Origin: Polaribacter pacificus
GTDB taxonomy: Bacteria > Bacteroidota > Bacteroidia > Flavobacteriales > Flavobacteriaceae
Length of the DNA: 64,000 bases
Assembly (NCBI RefSeq): GCF_038024035.1
Contig: NZ_CP150664.1
Span: 1,798,001-1,862,000 of the forward strand
Direction of reading: 5' to 3'
This document shows, in pieces, positions 62,047-64,000 of this stretch (position 1 is the stretch's first letter; each line of letters begins with the position of its first letter). The notes beneath the pieces are model-generated. The model saw only the letters and a program-made list of their open reading frames with translations. It made no database searches and was not told the DNA's origin. A program made the translations under genes and the position numbers.

Positions 62047-64000
62047 ATGAAAAAATTAATCATAGCATTTGTATTCGTTTCTCAGTTAGTTGCTGCGCAA
62101 AGTAAAGGAACTGTTACCGGATTATTAACAGACGGAGAAGTTAACAATGAACCTTTACCGTTTGCAAATGTTCTTATTAAAGGAACAACGATTGGAACGA
62201 GTACAGATTTTGATGGAAAGTATTCTATTGCTGTAGCTCCAGGAAATTATGTGTTGGTTTTTAGTTTTATTGGCTATGAAACTATAGAAAAACCAATTGT
62301 AATTACCGCAGACAAAACATTGGTCGTGAATCAAAAATTGAGCGCGAGTAAAGGTGTTACTTTGGATGAAATTCAAATTCAAGCGACAATCAATAAAGCA
62401 AAAGCTTCTGCTATTTTAATGGCTCAGAAGAAAGCGGTGTCAATTAAGACCACTATCGGAGCTCAAGAATTAGACAATAAAGGAGTCTCTGATTTGGCTA
62501 CTGCGGTAACAAAAGCAACAGGGGTTTCTAAGCAAGATGGAACAAACAACGTGTTTGTAAGAGGGCTTGGTGATCGCTACAACTCAACTACCTTAAACGG
62601 TTTGCCACTTCCATCAAACAACCCTTCACAAAAGAACATCAACTTGGATATTTTTTCTACAGATATAGTTCAATTGATTGATATCAACAAAATTTATCAA
62701 AGTGAGATTTACGGTGATTTTGGAGGCGCCAATATTAATATCGTATCCAAAGAACATGTTGGAAAACCTTCTTTAGAAATTGGAGTGGGTTCTGGTACAA
62801 ATACCAACCTAAGCGGTAATGGAAATTTTTATGTACAAGATGGTCCTGGCTTTTCTGGTTTTTACAATAACAAGTATCCGACAAATCCATTAAGCAGTTA
62901 TGCATTTAATACCAGTTGGGATAAAACGACAAAATCGCCAATAGGAGCAGACATCTCTTTTAAAGGAGGAAAAAAATATCAAGTAGGAGAAGAAGGATCT
63001 ATCAATTTGTTTGCAACTGCATCTTTTAAAAGTGGCTTTAAATATAAAGAAGGGATTAACAGAGGAGGTGTAAATGCACAAGGCTTGGCTTTTACAGATT
63101 ATGCTTTTAAAGCTTATGATTACAACACCAATACAACTGCCATGTTAAACTTAGGTTACAAGGTAAATGCAAATAACAAGTATCATTTTAGTTCTTTGTT
63201 TATCAACTCGTCAAACCAAAGCTTAGATGAGTATTCTGGGGTAATCAATATTTTTGACAATGCTAGTAACGGCGGAGGTTTTGTGAGACGCTCTACTTTT
63301 GACAAGACTACTTTACTAATCAATCAGTTTTTAGGGAATCATAAAATTGGTGAAAAAATAGAATTGGATTGGGGTGTTGCTTACAATATGGTTAACAATG
63401 TGATTCCAGATAGAAGACAAAACATGTTGGTTCCTAAAGACAACTCAGATCCAACAGGTGTAAAAACAGTCTCTGATCTTGCAGCATCAGACAACCATCG
63501 TTTTTATCAAGACTTAACTGAAGATGAGGCTGCTGCAAATTTTTCTGCCAGCTATGCTTTTGCCAAAGACAGTGAAGATCTTTTTAAAGGAAAAATTACT
63601 TTGGGATATAGTGGTCGTTTTAAAAAGGTAGCTTTTCAAGCAACTCAATTTAATTTTCAAATCCTTAGAAACATCAATCAACCTGTAGTCTCAGAAAACA
63701 ATTTGGATGACTACTTTAACCAAGCAAACTTGGCAAACAATTATTTTAAAATAGAAACTTTTAGAGGAGATGCTTCAACCTTAAATGCGCTAGATCCTCA
63801 AACCTATTCTGGAAATCAATTTATCAATGGAGGTTTTGCAAATGTTGAATATAAGTTTACACCAAGGTTTACAGCAGTTGGAGGATTAAGATTTGAGCAT
63901 ATTTACCAAGATATTGCATGGAAAACATCCTTAGATCCAAATGGAGCTAAAGACGCATTTGCAAAGTTTGAGTTTTTGCCAAACGTATCATTTAAATATG
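62047..64000 (+). CDS. TonB-dependent outer-membrane receptor, N-terminal part
   Basis: The reading frame runs from the ATG at 62047 off the right edge (about 651 codons seen). It has a signal peptide (about 1-18, VFVSQLVAAQ). A CarboxypepD_reg-like domain follows (about 20-100, with PFANVLIKGTTIGTSTDFDGKY). The plug domain (about 125-240) has DLATAVTKATGVS, FVRGLGDRYNSTTLNGLPLP and GANINIVSK. Barrel strands follow. It is divergent from phoB-phoR with a Pho-box-like array between, so it may import phosphate-containing compounds or other phosphate-limitation nutrients. The substrate is inferred from context only. Confidence 0.93.
   Translation, partial: MKKLIIAFVFVSQLVAAQSKGTVTGLLTDGEVNNEPLPFANVLIKGTTIGTSTDFDGKYSIAVAPGNYVLVFSFIGYETIEKPIVITADKTLVVNQKLSASKGVTLDEIQIQATINKAKASAILMAQKKAVSIKTTIGAQELDNKGVSDLATAVTKATGVSKQDGTNNVFVRGLGDRYNSTTLNGLPLPSNNPSQKNINLDIFSTDIVQLIDINKIYQSEIYGDFGGANINIVSKEHVGKPSLEIGVGSGTNTNLSGNGNFYVQDGPGFSGFYNNKYPTNPLSSYAFNTSWDKTTKSPIGADISFKGGKKYQVGEEGSINLFATASFKSGFKYKEGINRGGVNAQGLAFTDYAFKAYDYNTNTTAMLNLGYKVNANNKYHFSSLFINSSNQSLDEYSGVINIFDNASNGGGFVRRSTFDKTTLLINQFLGNHKIGEKIELDWGVAYNMVNNVIPDRRQNMLVPKDNSDPTGVKTVSDLAASDNHRFYQDLTEDEAAANFSASYAFAKDSEDLFKGKITLGYSGRFKKVAFQATQFNFQILRNINQPVVSENNLDDYFNQANLANNYFKIETFRGDASTLNALDPQTYSGNQFINGGFANVEYKFTPRFTAVGGLRFEHIYQDIAWKTSLDPNGAKDAFAKFEFLPNVSFKY

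Noticed and set aside
62155..63081. Minus-strand ORFs inside the TonB receptor
   Set aside because: The plus-strand frame is a clear receptor running off the window end; the antisense frames have no recognisable features.
1..64000. tRNA, rRNA, CRISPR arrays, transposases
   Set aside because: Intergenic gaps are short and none shows cloverleaf, rRNA-like or regularly spaced repeat structure; no transposase-like protein was seen.

Overview
This is an AT-rich chromosomal segment that reads as family Flavobacteriaceae (Bacteroidota). Supporting signs are a PorZ-like type IX secretion protein, many TAnnTTTG-type -7 promoter boxes typical of Bacteroidota, a CarboxypepD_reg/TonB-dependent receptor, DUF6370 and DUF6909-type proteins, and weak or absent Shine-Dalgarno sequences. 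The genus cannot be fixed from the sequence alone. Both ends are cut inside genes: mnmG on the left and a TonB-dependent receptor on the right. I saw no rRNA, tRNA, insertion sequence, integrase or CRISPR array.

Region 1 (1-14.8 kb) is mostly housekeeping: mnmG, a candidate parS palindrome, a SAM methyltransferase, a DoxX-like protein, holB, pgk, a Tas-like aldo/keto reductase, trpS, plsC with a hemolysin III protein, a CYTH protein, porZ-recO, tesB and a GNAT-fold protein. A short promoter-terminator unit with no ORF at 8.6-8.7 kb looks like a small RNA gene.

Region 2 (14.9-30.6 kb) is the most interesting part. A Crp/Fnr-family regulator is followed by four transcription units: a dihaem cytochrome/DUF3365 lipoprotein with thioredoxin; a peroxiredoxin, then a TPMT-like methyltransferase and cydAB; an SQR-like flavoprotein with a 42-residue peptide; and a TolC/MFP/RND efflux operon with a small PII-like protein and a DUF2892 protein. 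Upstream of each unit lies a perfect GTAAC-N4-GTTAC palindrome whose centre is exactly 33 bp from the centre of a TAnnTTTA/G box. This is the geometry of class II Crp/Fnr activation. I infer a local redox/thiol/respiratory stress regulon controlled by the neighbouring regulator.

Region 3 (30.6-41.7 kb) holds a second MFP/RND/TolC efflux operon, a glutaryl-CoA dehydrogenase-like enzyme, rnpA, an S41 C-terminal processing protease and a DUF6909-type protein.

Region 4 (41.7-57.8 kb) is a tightly packed, wholly plus-strand surface polysaccharide cluster: a Wzz-like protein, rfbBAC, gmd, fcl, a flippase, glycosyltransferases, two polymerase/ligase-type membrane proteins, an epimerase, a WcaF-like acetyltransferase, a WcaI-like glycosyltransferase and a WcaJ-like initiating transferase. 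It makes dTDP- and GDP-deoxysugar precursors but shows no rfbD.

Region 5 (57.8-64 kb) has purD, a GT28-like glycosyltransferase, and a PhoR/PhoB-like two-component pair divergent from a TonB-dependent receptor. The intergenic region carries 11-bp-spaced TTAAC/TTAAT direct repeats resembling a Pho box, so the receptor is probably a phosphate-starvation outer-membrane protein.
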